DNA of 10,321 bases, taken from positions 1 to 10,321 of the forward strand of contig JALLAP010000842.1 of assembly GCA_036939355.1 (NCBI GenBank), in the 5' to 3' direction. Shown in pieces: positions 1 through 6,876 of the stretch. The DNA comes from Thalassiosira profunda (taxonomy: Eukaryota > Bacillariophyta > Thalassiosirophyceae > Thalassiosirales > Thalassiosiraceae). The notes beneath the pieces are model-generated. The model was not told where the DNA came from and did no database searches. It was given only the letters and a program-made list of their open reading frames with translations. The stretch's first letter is position 1; the number at the start of each line of letters is the position of its first letter. The translations under genes and the position numbers were made by a program.

Positions 1-660
1 GCTGGATTGGTGTGGTGTAAGTACGCGATCGGCAAAGTTGAACTCTCGGTGGACGGGATGGCGGTGCAGGTCCCGTTTGAAGGTTGGTCAACGCTGCTCG
101 CGGAAGGCGTTGCCACGGCGCCGCCCTACGTCTGCCCGGCCACCGGCATCGAGTCGTACCATTTGGCGGCCGATGACGAGGGGCATTTGACCGCCCGCGA
201 AGCGATCGCGCGGTGTGAAGATACCGGCCGCAACTTATTAGTCACGCACTTGCGGACTTGCCCTGATACAAAAATCACGGCGTTGGAAGAGTTCTTCGAG
301 CCCTGTGCGGTGACGGGCGAACAAGTCCACCATTCCGCCATTTCGACCTGTAGTCTCTGCCACCAAAAGGTCCGCATCAATCAGCTGTACCATCAGGTTT
401 GCCCGACTTGCCGCAACCTGAAATCAGTCCGCAAGGTCGATCCGGTGATGGCCAGGATCCTGGGCGAGTACCCTCGCTTGGATCGTTGGAAGAAATGGAA
501 GTTGGCTGAAGGCCAAGAGTGCTATGTCCTGATTGGCAATCGGCTGCTGCAACGCATGCTCTTGGTCATCGATCGTGAAGATCTGAAGCTGCGGCGAGTC
601 GCCAAGTCCGGCCGATTCAGTCGTGACTGGGACGACGTGGATGCGAATGACGTGATGTGA
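1..660 (+). CDS. Cysteine-rich, probably zinc-binding protein of unknown function (5' end outside window)
   Basis: The frame is open from base 1 to a TGA at 658-660 and has no ATG near the edge, so this is most likely the C-terminal part of a longer protein; a TTG at position 7 is a possible but weak start. Numbering from that TTG, there are three C-x-x-T knuckles (C43-P-A-T-G, C85-P-D-T, C100-A-V-T-G), then a paired CxxC...CxxC site (C115/C118 and C132/C135, 13 residues between the pairs) that looks like a zinc ribbon or treble clef. The last 60 residues are basic and tryptophan-rich (DRWKKWK), then beta-like (ECYVLIGNRLLQRMLLVIDRE). I do not recognise the family. Zinc binding is inferred from cysteine spacing only. 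A nucleic-acid or protein-binding role is possible but unsupported. It lies 208 bases upstream of the xylulokinase on the same strand, with no evident functional link. Confidence 0.75.
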   Translation, partial: AGLVWCKYAIGKVELSVDGMAVQVPFEGWSTLLAEGVATAPPYVCPATGIESYHLAADDEGHLTAREAIARCEDTGRNLLVTHLRTCPDTKITALEEFFEPCAVTGEQVHHSAISTCSLCHQKVRINQLYHQVCPTCRNLKSVRKVDPVMARILGEYPRLDRWKKWKLAEGQECYVLIGNRLLQRMLLVIDREDLKLRRVAKSGRFSRDWDDVDANDVM

Positions 661-723
661 ATCGTGTCGCGGGAAACGGCTCGCAAACGCATCCTGGACT
701 TCGCGCGAATATTCCAGTACGAA

Positions 724-764
724 GTCAACCTCTCCTCGTCAACCTCTCCTCGTCAACCTCTCCT
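724..764. repeat. 14-bp tandem repeat, 2.9 copies
   Basis: The unit GTCAACCTCTCCTC occurs at 724-737 and 738-751, and again at 752-764 without its last base. It lies in the noncoding gap between the cysteine-rich protein and the xylulokinase gene. The exact identity of the copies indicates a recent duplication. No function is visible. Confidence 0.9.
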
Positions 765-840
765 TGGTACTGCTGGCCGCCGCTTCCGGTTTACGGGGTC
801 CGGGCTGCCGCGTAAATTGGTGTCGACAAGTTGTTCGTTT

Positions 841-858
841 CTTCCGCCTCTTCCGCCG
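841..858. repeat. 9-bp tandem duplication before the xylulokinase start
   Basis: CTTCCGCCT (841-849) is followed by CTTCCGCCG (850-858), ending ten bases before the first candidate start of the xylulokinase. It is pyrimidine-rich and offers no Shine-Dalgarno site. Confidence 0.6.
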
Positions 859-868
859 AACCATATGA

Positions 869-2422
869 ATGGGCACTATGAGCACCAAGGCTTTTTTGGG
901 CATCGACGCTGGCACTCAGGGACTTTCCGTCGTCTTGGTCGACGAGCAAATGGCCGTTATCGCCACTGGTGATGGTCACTATGACATGGTCGAGGGGCTT
1001 GGCGAGGGATGTTATGAACAGCGGCCCGAAGACTGGAATTCGGCGCTGCGGGCTGCGATGTCCGACTTGTGGTCGAAGCTCCCCAATGGCGGATCCGCAG
1101 GTGGCGATACGGATATCGAAGTACTGGCAATCGGCATCTCCGGACAAATGCATGGGGAAGTGCTGGTGGGCGACGACGGCCAGGCACTCGGTCCGGTGCG
1201 ACTCTGGTGTGATGCCCGCAATGATGCCGAAGGACATGAGCTGACCCAACGGTTCGGCGTCAAGATGCCCAAACGGATTACATCAGCCCGCTGGCTCTGG
1301 ACCATTCGCAACCAGACGGAAAAAGCGCAACAGGTCAAACATATCACGACGCCCGCCGGTTGGCTGGCGTATCAACTGACCGGGCAATGGACGCTGGGAA
1401 TTGGCGATGCGGCCGGGATGTTTCCCATCGACCAAGAGAGCCTCGACTACGACCAGAAGTTGTTGGAATCGTTTGATGAACTGGTCGCGGATGCCGGGGT
1501 TACCTCTCTGGCCAAGCTGCTTCCTCAAGTGCGGCGAGCGGGCGAAGATGCGGGCGCACTGTCTCCCGGCGGAAGCCAGTTGTTGGGTTTGCCGGCGGGC
1601 ATTCCGGTCGCCCCGGCCGAGGGCGATCAGCCGGCGGCACTCGCGGGCTCGTTGATCGGCAATGCTGGCATGGTCTCGGTCAGCTTCGGCACCTCGGTTT
1701 GCGCGAACTCCGTCGGCGATCGCGCGTTCACGGGCGTCAGCCACGCGGTCGATCATTTCTGCGCCCCGGACGGCAAGCCGATCAATATGGTTTGGCTCCG
1801 CAACGGGACGACATTCATGAACAGCATCGTCCAGATGTTCGGCGACATCTGTGACGATGGAAGCGGCGGGTTTGCCACCGTGGTCCCCAAGCTGTTGGAA
1901 GCGGACAACGATTGCGGTGGACTGCTGGCGCTGCCGTTCATGGACGATGAACCGGGCCTGGAGGTGAGCCAGGGAGGGACCGGGTTGGTGCTCGGCCTGA
2001 ATGCCAACAACGCGACGGTCGGCAATGTCGCCCGCGCCGCGCTCCTCTCAACCATGTTCAACCTCAAGCTCGGCAGCGAGGTGCTCGACGCGCAGGGTTA
2101 CCCCCGAACGGACTTGGTGCTGACTGGCGGTCTGACTCGAACGCCCGAACTGGCCCAGCTACTGGCCGATGTTTTCGACACCCCGGTCACGTTGCTCGCG
2201 GGAGCCGAGGAGGGGACCGCATGGGGAGCCGCATTGATGGCCAGTTTCCGCTACCAGGCCCAAGAGGGCGCTTCGACAACCTGGGAACAATTTCTCGCTG
2301 CACAAGCCGCCGAGGCGCCGCAACAATACCAACCTCGGGCTGCCGAGGTCGCTGAACTCAAGACCGTCTACGAACGCTACAAGCGATTGATGGCCGTCCA
2401 GCCAGCGCTGGACAGCGTCTAA
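869..2422 (+). CDS. xylB: Xylulokinase (FGGY carbohydrate kinase)
   Basis: This cytoplasmic enzyme phosphorylates D-xylulose with ATP to xylulose 5-phosphate, feeding the pentose phosphate pathway. Its 517 residues are close to the usual 480-520. The FGGY N-terminal domain begins with the ATP-binding motif GIDAGTQG (D13). It contains SGQMHG (M94-H95), a pair typical of the xylulose site in XylB rather than of glycerol or ribulose kinases. EGDQPAA places the expected catalytic Asp at D253. The C-terminal domain has the SFGTS phosphate motif and LTGG...EEGTAWGAAL near residues 420-455. Two in-frame ATGs compete (869 and 878). Neither has a Shine-Dalgarno site, and the second (MSTKAFLGID) resembles the usual family start better. 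No xylose isomerase or transporter is adjacent, so the substrate rests on the motifs; another sugar kinase of the family is possible. Confidence 0.9.
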   Translation: MGTMSTKAFLGIDAGTQGLSVVLVDEQMAVIATGDGHYDMVEGLGEGCYEQRPEDWNSALRAAMSDLWSKLPNGGSAGGDTDIEVLAIGISGQMHGEVLVGDDGQALGPVRLWCDARNDAEGHELTQRFGVKMPKRITSARWLWTIRNQTEKAQQVKHITTPAGWLAYQLTGQWTLGIGDAAGMFPIDQESLDYDQKLLESFDELVADAGVTSLAKLLPQVRRAGEDAGALSPGGSQLLGLPAGIPVAPAEGDQPAALAGSLIGNAGMVSVSFGTSVCANSVGDRAFTGVSHAVDHFCAPDGKPINMVWLRNGTTFMNSIVQMFGDICDDGSGGFATVVPKLLEADNDCGGLLALPFMDDEPGLEVSQGGTGLVLGLNANNATVGNVARAALLSTMFNLKLGSEVLDAQGYPRTDLVLTGGLTRTPELAQLLADVFDTPVTLLAGAEEGTAWGAALMASFRYQAQEGASTTWEQFLAAQAAEAPQQYQPRAAEVAELKTVYERYKRLMAVQPALDSV

Positions 2423-2429
2423 CCCGCGA

Positions 2430-2448
2430 GCCGACGGACACTCTCGGC
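2430..2448. terminator. Weak hairpin between convergent genes
   Basis: GCCGA (2430-2434) can pair with TCGGC (2444-2448) across a 9-base loop, in the 65-base gap between the converging xylulokinase and HtrA genes. There is no T-run on either side, so an intrinsic terminator is only a possibility from position. Confidence 0.2.
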
Positions 2449-2487
2449 GGACTAGAAGTCGGTCGTACATTCATTCGGGACGCCGCG

Positions 2488-3669
2488 CTAATCCGTTTCT
2501 TCCAGCTCGACCTGGACACGCTTGGTGGACTTCCCGCGGCGCAGCGTGAGCGTTACCCGGTCCCCGACTTCGTAGTCTTCCAACGCCAGCAGCAGGTCGT
2601 TCGAGGATGCCACCTTCGTGTCATTCACGGCTATGATGATATCGCCGAGAACGATCTCGCCGTAGACGGTTCGCCGCGTCGGCTGAAGCCCCGCTTCCTC
2701 GGCCTTACTACGGGGCGTCACTTCCAGGACCAACACGCCGGGCAGATCAAAGCGTTCCGAAACGCTTTTCGAGGCGAAGGAGACGTCCAGTCCCGGACGA
2801 ATGATCTTGCCGTGCTGAATGAGCTCGGGAACCACCCAGGCGACGGTATCAACCGGGATGGCAAAACCAATTCCGGCATAGGCGCCCGAGGGGCTGTAGA
2901 TGGCCGTGTTGACGCCAACCAGTCGGCCGGCGCTATCCAACAGCGGCCCACCACTGTTACCCGGGTTGATGGCCGCGTCCGTTTGAATCACATCCTTGAT
3001 CGGCATGCCAGTCGCCGACTCGATCTCGCGGCCCAAGGCGCTGACGACGCCCGTGGTCAGCGTGTGATCCAAGCCGAATGGATTGCCGATTGCGAACGAA
3101 TTCAAACCAACCTGCAGATCGGCCGAAGTTCCAATCGGCAGCGGCCGCAGATTGTCCGCATCCGCTTTCACCTTAAGCACCGCCAGGTCTTTTTCAGGTG
3201 CGACCCCGACCAACTCCGCCGTGTAAGTCGCTTGATCGGCGAAGGCGACATAGGCGATGTCCGCGTCGCGGATGACATGGAAGTTGGTGACGACATGCCC
3301 CGCCTTGTCCCAGACGAAGCCAGTCCCGCTGCCTCGGGGAATTTTATAAACGTCTAGTGAAAAGAAGTCCCGTTGAACCCGGTGGGTCGTGATATGCACC
3401 ACGGACGGCGAAGCCTCCTTGAACAGCTGGCAAGTCGCTTCTTCATCCGCCGCCAAGTCACCACGCGGCGTGATTTTCGGCGTGAGTAACGGCTCCCCTA
3501 CTTTTCGAGGCTTTCGCCGAACCGGGTTTCCCGCGTCCTGCTGAAAGCCAGCTTGCTCGAACGCCCCCGACCATTGGACGAATTGAATCCCCAGGAATAC
3601 GACGACCAAGGACATCAGCAGGTAATTAATCGAGACCAGTTTGGCCACGCGTCGATCAGAACTTTGCAT
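2488..3669 (-). CDS. Membrane-anchored HtrA/DegS-like serine protease with one PDZ domain
   Basis: This is a probable periplasm-facing, ATP-independent protease for envelope quality control or regulated proteolysis. Numbered from the ATG at 3669 (393 aa), a basic N-terminus is followed by one hydrophobic helix (about 14-33, NYLLMSLVVVFLGIQFVQW) with no clear cleavage site, which suggests a type II anchor. A Pro/Arg linker follows, then a trypsin-like domain with a complete triad: H131 in TNFHV, D161 in KDLAVLKV and S239 in GNSGGP. A single PDZ domain covers about 290-390. One anchor plus one PDZ is the DegS layout. The start is chosen because GGGGA lies 9 bases upstream. An in-frame ATG at 3708 would add 13 residues but has no ribosome site. 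The gene stands alone, convergent with the xylulokinase and behind GAPDH on the same strand, 250 bases away. The activating signal and substrate cannot be read from the sequence. Confidence 0.9.
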   Translation of the reverse strand: MQSSDRRVAKLVSINYLLMSLVVVFLGIQFVQWSGAFEQAGFQQDAGNPVRRKPRKVGEPLLTPKITPRGDLAADEEATCQLFKEASPSVVHITTHRVQRDFFSLDVYKIPRGSGTGFVWDKAGHVVTNFHVIRDADIAYVAFADQATYTAELVGVAPEKDLAVLKVKADADNLRPLPIGTSADLQVGLNSFAIGNPFGLDHTLTTGVVSALGREIESATGMPIKDVIQTDAAINPGNSGGPLLDSAGRLVGVNTAIYSPSGAYAGIGFAIPVDTVAWVVPELIQHGKIIRPGLDVSFASKSVSERFDLPGVLVLEVTPRSKAEEAGLQPTRRTVYGEIVLGDIIIAVNDTKVASSNDLLLALEDYEVGDRVTLTLRRGKSTKRVQVELEETD

Positions 3670-3790
3670 TGCTTTGAATCCCCGTGCTGTTGGTAGAGCC
3701 CAGGCCATTCATGAAGGCCGTCGCGAGAGCCCCTAGCCGCACATGAATAGTCCCGGTTTAGTATGCCAAGGGATGCGATGTTTGCAAAGA

Positions 3791-3838
3791 TTGGTCACTG
3801 CGACGCCTGGTCACTGAGACGCCTGGTCACTGGGACGC
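3791..3838. repeat. 16-bp tandem repeat, three copies
   Basis: The unit [C/T]TGGTCACTGNGACGC occurs at 3791-3806, 3807-3822 and 3823-3838. The copies differ only at the first base of the first unit and at the N position (c, a, g). It lies between the 3' end of GAPDH and the 5' end of the protease gene, within the likely upstream region of the latter. Confidence 0.9.
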
Positions 3839-3865
3839 CCGGGTGAGGCGATTGCCGCCCTGATC

Positions 3866-3902
3866 GGCGAGCTGGCCCCGGCCCCGACGACGGCAGCTCG
3901 CC
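3866..3902 (-). terminator. Strong hairpin behind the GAPDH gene
   Basis: GGCGAGCTG (3866-3874) and CAGCTCGCC (3894-3902) form a perfect 9-bp GC-rich stem with a 19-base loop, starting 17 bases past the GAPDH stop on the minus strand. No T-run follows, so it may act as a factor-dependent terminator or a 3' mRNA-stabilising structure rather than a classic intrinsic terminator. Confidence 0.45.
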
Positions 3903-3919
3903 TGTCGCAGCCCGACGAT

Positions 3920-4942
3920 TCAGCTCGGCCGTGCCTGGCTGGACATCAGCTCCAACAAATCGACGCAGCGGTTGGAATAGCCCCATTCGTTGTCGTACCA
4001 GCTGTAGACTTGTACCAAGTTGCCTCCGACAACCATCGTCCGTTCCGCGTCGATGATTGACGATTCGCTGCGACCCACGATGTCGGATGAGACCAGGGCG
4101 TCGAGGTGAGGATCAACGACGGCCATGATGGTGGGCCTTCCCGCCGCCGCCTGCCGCAATACGTCGTTGACTTGCTCCGCTGTCACAACTTTTTCGAGCA
4201 TCAGGTCGAGGATACTCAGAGAACCGTCGAGCGTGGGCGTTCGAACCGCCCCGCCATTCATCTGATCCAAGCCGGCAATCACCTTACCGATCGCCGCGGC
4301 GGCCCCGGTCGAAGTCGGGATGAGGTTTCCGATCACGGAACGGGCACGCCGAAGGTCGCTGTGAGCCGCGTCGCATACGTTTTGATCGTTCGTCGCCGAA
4401 TGAACGGTCGTCAGCAAGCCGGCTTTGATACCAATCGACTCGTGCAGATAGCGCAGCGGCATCGCAATCGAATTGGTCGTACAGGATGCATTGCTTACGA
4501 CTCGATGTTCGGCCGTCAAATCGGTCTCGTTCACGCCGACGACCGCCATGAAGTCGACTTCGCCCTTGGGGGGAACGGTGAGTAACACCCGTGTCGCCCC
4601 GCCCGCCATGTGCTGCGTGCATGCCTCTTGAGTGCGGAAGACTCCGGTCGCCTCGACGACCATGACCGGCTCACCGCCGTTCGTCCACTGAATATCCCGT
4701 GGCTGTCGTTCCCTGCTGACAGGAATTTGTCGCCCACCGACAAACAACGAATCCTCATCGTACTCGATGGGAACGGGAAAACGTCCCTTCACGCTATCGT
4801 TGCGAAGCAGTCCAGCCAGAACCCGCGTTGGCGCCAGGTCATTGATCCTGGTCACTTCCAAAGGCGACTGACGCTCGATAAGGGCCCGCATGATCGATGT
4901 CCCAATACGCCCCAGTCCGTTAATACCAATCTTCGTTGTCAT
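3920..4942 (-). CDS. gap: Glyceraldehyde-3-phosphate dehydrogenase, type I
   Basis: This cytoplasmic glycolytic enzyme oxidises glyceraldehyde 3-phosphate with NAD and phosphate to 1,3-bisphosphoglycerate. From the ATG at 4942 (340 aa, family length 330-345) the Rossmann motif INGLGRIG opens the protein. INDL places an Asp where NAD-preferring enzymes have it. The catalytic Cys is C154 in SNASCTTNS, with general-base H181 in VHSATNDQ. R244 sits in the substrate-phosphate strand, and WYDNEWGYSNR is near the C-terminus. The start at 4942 is preferred because AGGGAG (4952-4957 on the minus strand) is 9 bases away; an ATG two codons earlier (4948) is only 3 bases from it. Oddities: HSATNDQ replaces the common H-[AS]-Y-T-x-D-Q, and PTSTGAAAA lacks the lysine of the usual STGAAKA. 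Erythrose-4-phosphate dehydrogenase is a less likely alternative. No other glycolytic gene is adjacent. Confidence 0.93.
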   Translation of the reverse strand: MTTKIGINGLGRIGTSIMRALIERQSPLEVTRINDLAPTRVLAGLLRNDSVKGRFPVPIEYDEDSLFVGGRQIPVSRERQPRDIQWTNGGEPVMVVEATGVFRTQEACTQHMAGGATRVLLTVPPKGEVDFMAVVGVNETDLTAEHRVVSNASCTTNSIAMPLRYLHESIGIKAGLLTTVHSATNDQNVCDAAHSDLRRARSVIGNLIPTSTGAAAAIGKVIAGLDQMNGGAVRTPTLDGSLSILDLMLEKVVTAEQVNDVLRQAAAGRPTIMAVVDPHLDALVSSDIVGRSESSIIDAERTMVVGGNLVQVYSWYDNEWGYSNRCVDLLELMSSQARPS

Positions 4943-4964
4943 TTCCATTCACTCCCTTTCACTT

Positions 4965-4976
4965 TCAATCGATTGA
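4965..4976. promoter_or_regulatory. 12-bp perfect palindrome upstream of GAPDH
   Basis: TCAATCGATTGA is a perfect inverted repeat just upstream of the ribosome-binding site (4952-4957) of the GAPDH gene. Its position would suit an operator or a 5' UTR element, but a palindrome this short could occur by chance and no regulator is known from the window. Confidence 0.3.
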
Positions 4977-5363
4977 GTTTTCCATGCCGTTGCGACGTTC
5001 GGCGATACAGCCCGCCGATACGAACCGCCGAGCCCATCGGCTCGCGACAACTCCTCCTCGCGGGCCCCTTGGATCGTGATCCGAACGATCATGTGTTGAG
5101 CCCCCATCGTTTGCCTCGGGCCCCTCGCTGCTGAGCGAACGGTCGTTGCCGCGGGAACCGTCCGTGGCATGCAGTGGGTCACGTCCCACCGTCGCCGCTA
5201 CATGACTTCCGAACAGACGATTTGCAAACCGCCGGGCCCGGTGATGCGCGTACCACTTGCGTTTGACGAGGTTCGCGGAGAACCGCCTTTTTCGTGATCC
5301 ATCCGGCCTATGCCGTCGCTTCGTGCGTTTCATCTTGGCTCGCCCTGTTCGTTTGCTTTACTT

Positions 5364-5408
5364 CATCGCCTGTATCTGCATCGCCTGTATCTGCATCGCC
5401 TGTATCTG
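5364..5408. repeat. 15-bp tandem repeat, three perfect copies
   Basis: The unit CATCGCCTGTATCTG is repeated exactly at 5364-5378, 5379-5393 and 5394-5408. It is noncoding as far as can be seen. The length is a multiple of three, so overlapping frames read as peptide repeats (IACIC on plus, DTGDA on minus). That is a by-product of the repeat, not evidence of a gene. Confidence 0.95.
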
Positions 5409-5488
5409 CCTGCATTCGCAAATCGGGCATGCGACATTCGGCAGCGCCTGGGTCATTCCTACACCGAGTAACATGCTTGGCAAATATA

Positions 5489-5649
5489 TGACAACCCAAT
5501 CGCCACACTTTTCGCTAGAATTTTCCGGAAAATATCGCTACATTATCCGTGTAATTACCGGCAGAAATACACTATCTGAACCACATCGGTACAAAGCTTG
5601 ACAACCGAGAGAGGCAACCTCAGTCAATATCTGTCATATTTTTGACAAC
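5489..5649 (+). promoter_or_regulatory. Operator-like region: three TGACAAC heptamers, TGTCA-N6-TGACA and a 14-bp palindrome
   Basis: TGACAAC occurs at 5489-5495, 5599-5605 and 5643-5649, all in the same orientation. The last is the right half of the inverted repeat TGTCA (5632-5636) - 6 bases - TGACA (5643-5647), ending 32 bases before the start codon of the helix-turn-helix gene. A perfect palindrome ATTTTCCGGAAAAT lies at 5520-5533, bracketed by direct TCGCTA hexamers (5512-5517 and 5535-5540). The region is AT-rich against a GC-rich background. TTGACA at 5598-5603 and 5642-5647 also resembles a -35 box, but no good -10 lies at the right distance. Autoregulation by the downstream protein is an inference from position. 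Confidence 0.4.
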
Positions 5650-5679
5650 TCGTGGCACTACAAAAGGCGGAGAAAGAGC

Positions 5680-6774
5680 ATGGCATTAGTCGACGTCCCC
5701 CTGCAGAACCTGGCGAGAAAACTGCGAGAACATCGCCGGGTTCGCGAATTGAGCCTCAACATGATGGGACAGAATATCGGCCTCGATCGCCGCAAGCTGA
5801 GCCAGCTCGAGTCACTCGTCGAGGGCGCGTGCGAGGATCCCCCGACGCTGACGTTGCAGGAACTCTGCGCCATCGATCGCTACTTCAAGGAAATGGGTGA
5901 TGCGGGGGTTTCCGCCATCTTCCAAGCCGGCAGCATCCTCAACCAGATCGCCGCGGACCAACACGACGTCACTTTCATGCTGGGTTCGCGCCCCGACACG
6001 ACGGAACGCCGGATCGATGTATCGCGCTGGGATGTGCGCTCCTTTCAAAAGCTCTTGAGCGGCCTCAACCAGACCGGGCAACCCTTTACCTTTGAACTTC
6101 AAGACTCGATCTGGCGTCCCAATGCGAGCCAGTCGTTCTCCAAACGCGTGCCGGAGTATGAAGCCTGGTATCACAAACTGAAAAAGGGCAGCTCCAGCGT
6201 CGTCGCCATTGGCAGCCCGCTCGCTTCCCACGCATCGGAGGTCTGCCTGGCTCGTATGCTGGGTGTCGAGCCGTTTGTTCCGTGGCCTCACGAAGCCCCC
6301 CCTCCCTTTTGCTTTGCCTGGGCGCGTACCGATACCAAGACCGCCGGACTCCAAAGCGCCCTCAGCGCTACGACGCAACAACGGGCGCGTTATCCAGAAG
6401 CCGCGACGCAACTGGAACAGCCGGGAGAACATCTCGCCCTGCTGACTCACGACCAAGCGTACTGCGTGGACCGGAATCGGAGCGAATGGACAAGCTATGG
6501 GATCATCGCCGCTCAGCGACAGCGGGAGACGCAGGCGATTTGGTTGACGTGCACGGGGCTGACCGGACCAGCAACCCTGGCAGCCGCATCGGCCGCCATG
6601 CGATTCCACCCAGAACCGGCCAAACTGAATTACCCGTCGGTCGCCTGGGCAGTCGTCAGCGGCACCGTCAAGTCACGCTTCGACAAGACGAGAGCCTACC
6701 GAAAAGACACGCGGCGAATCGACAATATCCAGGTCGGGCCCCCGATGTATTGGACACCACCCCAGCAAGAATAG
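5680..6774 (+). CDS. Helix-turn-helix protein with a large unrecognised C-terminal domain
   Basis: A 364-aa, probably cytoplasmic DNA-binding regulator. Residues about 8-70 look like a divergent XRE-type helix-turn-helix (LARKLREHRRVREL, then NIGLDRRKLSQLES). The rest (about 105-364) is not a family I can name. It contains GSPLASHASEVCLARMLG (178-195), LLTHDQAYCVDRN (254-266), YGIIAAQRQRETQAIWLTC (273-291) and GLTGPATLAAASAA (293-306), an alternation of strands and glycine turns suggesting a Rossmann-like sensing or catalytic domain; this is inference. The start is secure: GGAG lies 7 bases upstream of the ATG. Operator-like repeats upstream suggest autoregulation. It is the first of four same-strand genes and 102 bases before the secreted hydrolase, so it may control that cluster. 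Confidence 0.8.
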   Translation: MALVDVPLQNLARKLREHRRVRELSLNMMGQNIGLDRRKLSQLESLVEGACEDPPTLTLQELCAIDRYFKEMGDAGVSAIFQAGSILNQIAADQHDVTFMLGSRPDTTERRIDVSRWDVRSFQKLLSGLNQTGQPFTFELQDSIWRPNASQSFSKRVPEYEAWYHKLKKGSSSVVAIGSPLASHASEVCLARMLGVEPFVPWPHEAPPPFCFAWARTDTKTAGLQSALSATTQQRARYPEAATQLEQPGEHLALLTHDQAYCVDRNRSEWTSYGIIAAQRQRETQAIWLTCTGLTGPATLAAASAAMRFHPEPAKLNYPSVAWAVVSGTVKSRFDKTRAYRKDTRRIDNIQVGPPMYWTPPQQE

Positions 6775-6785
6775 AACCGAGGACG

Positions 6786-6797
6786 GACCGATCGGTC
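6786..6797 (+). terminator. 12-bp palindrome followed by TTT after the helix-turn-helix gene
   Basis: GACCGATCGGTC begins 11 bases after the stop of the regulator gene and is followed by TTT. As RNA it gives a 4-bp stem with a 4-base loop. That is weak for a terminator, and it could equally be a protein-binding site before the hydrolase gene. Confidence 0.2.
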
Positions 6798-6876
6798 TTT
6801 GCGAACATCGGCTTCACACCACGTGCTACCATGGGGACTTGAAATATCACCGACTCACCCATTGCGATGCCCGACC

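Larger units (their letters stand above)
4949..5679. other. Divergent intergenic region without a credible gene
   Basis: These 731 bases separate GAPDH (minus) from the helix-turn-helix gene (plus). The left two thirds are GC-rich and show only a palindrome next to GAPDH and a 15-bp tandem repeat. From about 5460 the DNA becomes clearly AT-rich and carries the operator-like elements listed separately. Short open frames exist on both strands but have no ribosome site or recognisable protein. No tRNA or known RNA fold was recognised by eye. Confidence 0.6.

Noticed and set aside
1283..1756. Minus-strand 157-codon frame inside the xylulokinase gene
   Set aside because: It is a shadow of a well-supported FGGY kinase on the plus strand, with Arg/Ala-rich antisense composition and no motif.
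4949..5182. Minus-strand 77-codon frame ending next to the GAPDH start
   Set aside because: There is no ribosome site and no recognisable protein, and the composition looks like random frame. It is kept only as a remark on possible coupling.
5364..5408. CRISPR-like array
   Set aside because: The three repeats are directly adjacent with no spacers, so this is a simple tandem repeat. No cas gene is present.
5308..5508. Minus-strand 66-codon frame with DTGDA repeats
   Set aside because: It has the same cause: the 15-bp repeat read on the other strand. There is no support for translation.
5257..5601. Plus-strand 114-codon frame containing IACIC repeats
   Set aside because: The apparent hydrophobic repeat is just the 15-bp tandem DNA repeat read in frame. 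There is no ribosome site, and the frame runs into the AT-rich regulatory region.
5598..5670. Sigma70-type promoter using TTGACA at 5598 or 5642
   Set aside because: No acceptable -10 hexamer lies 16-18 bases downstream of either box. The hexamers fit the TGACAAC repeat series better.
6799..6876. TTG-initiated extension of the SGNH hydrolase
   Set aside because: It would place 26 polar residues before a well-formed signal peptide. The ATG at 6877 gives a normal export signal.
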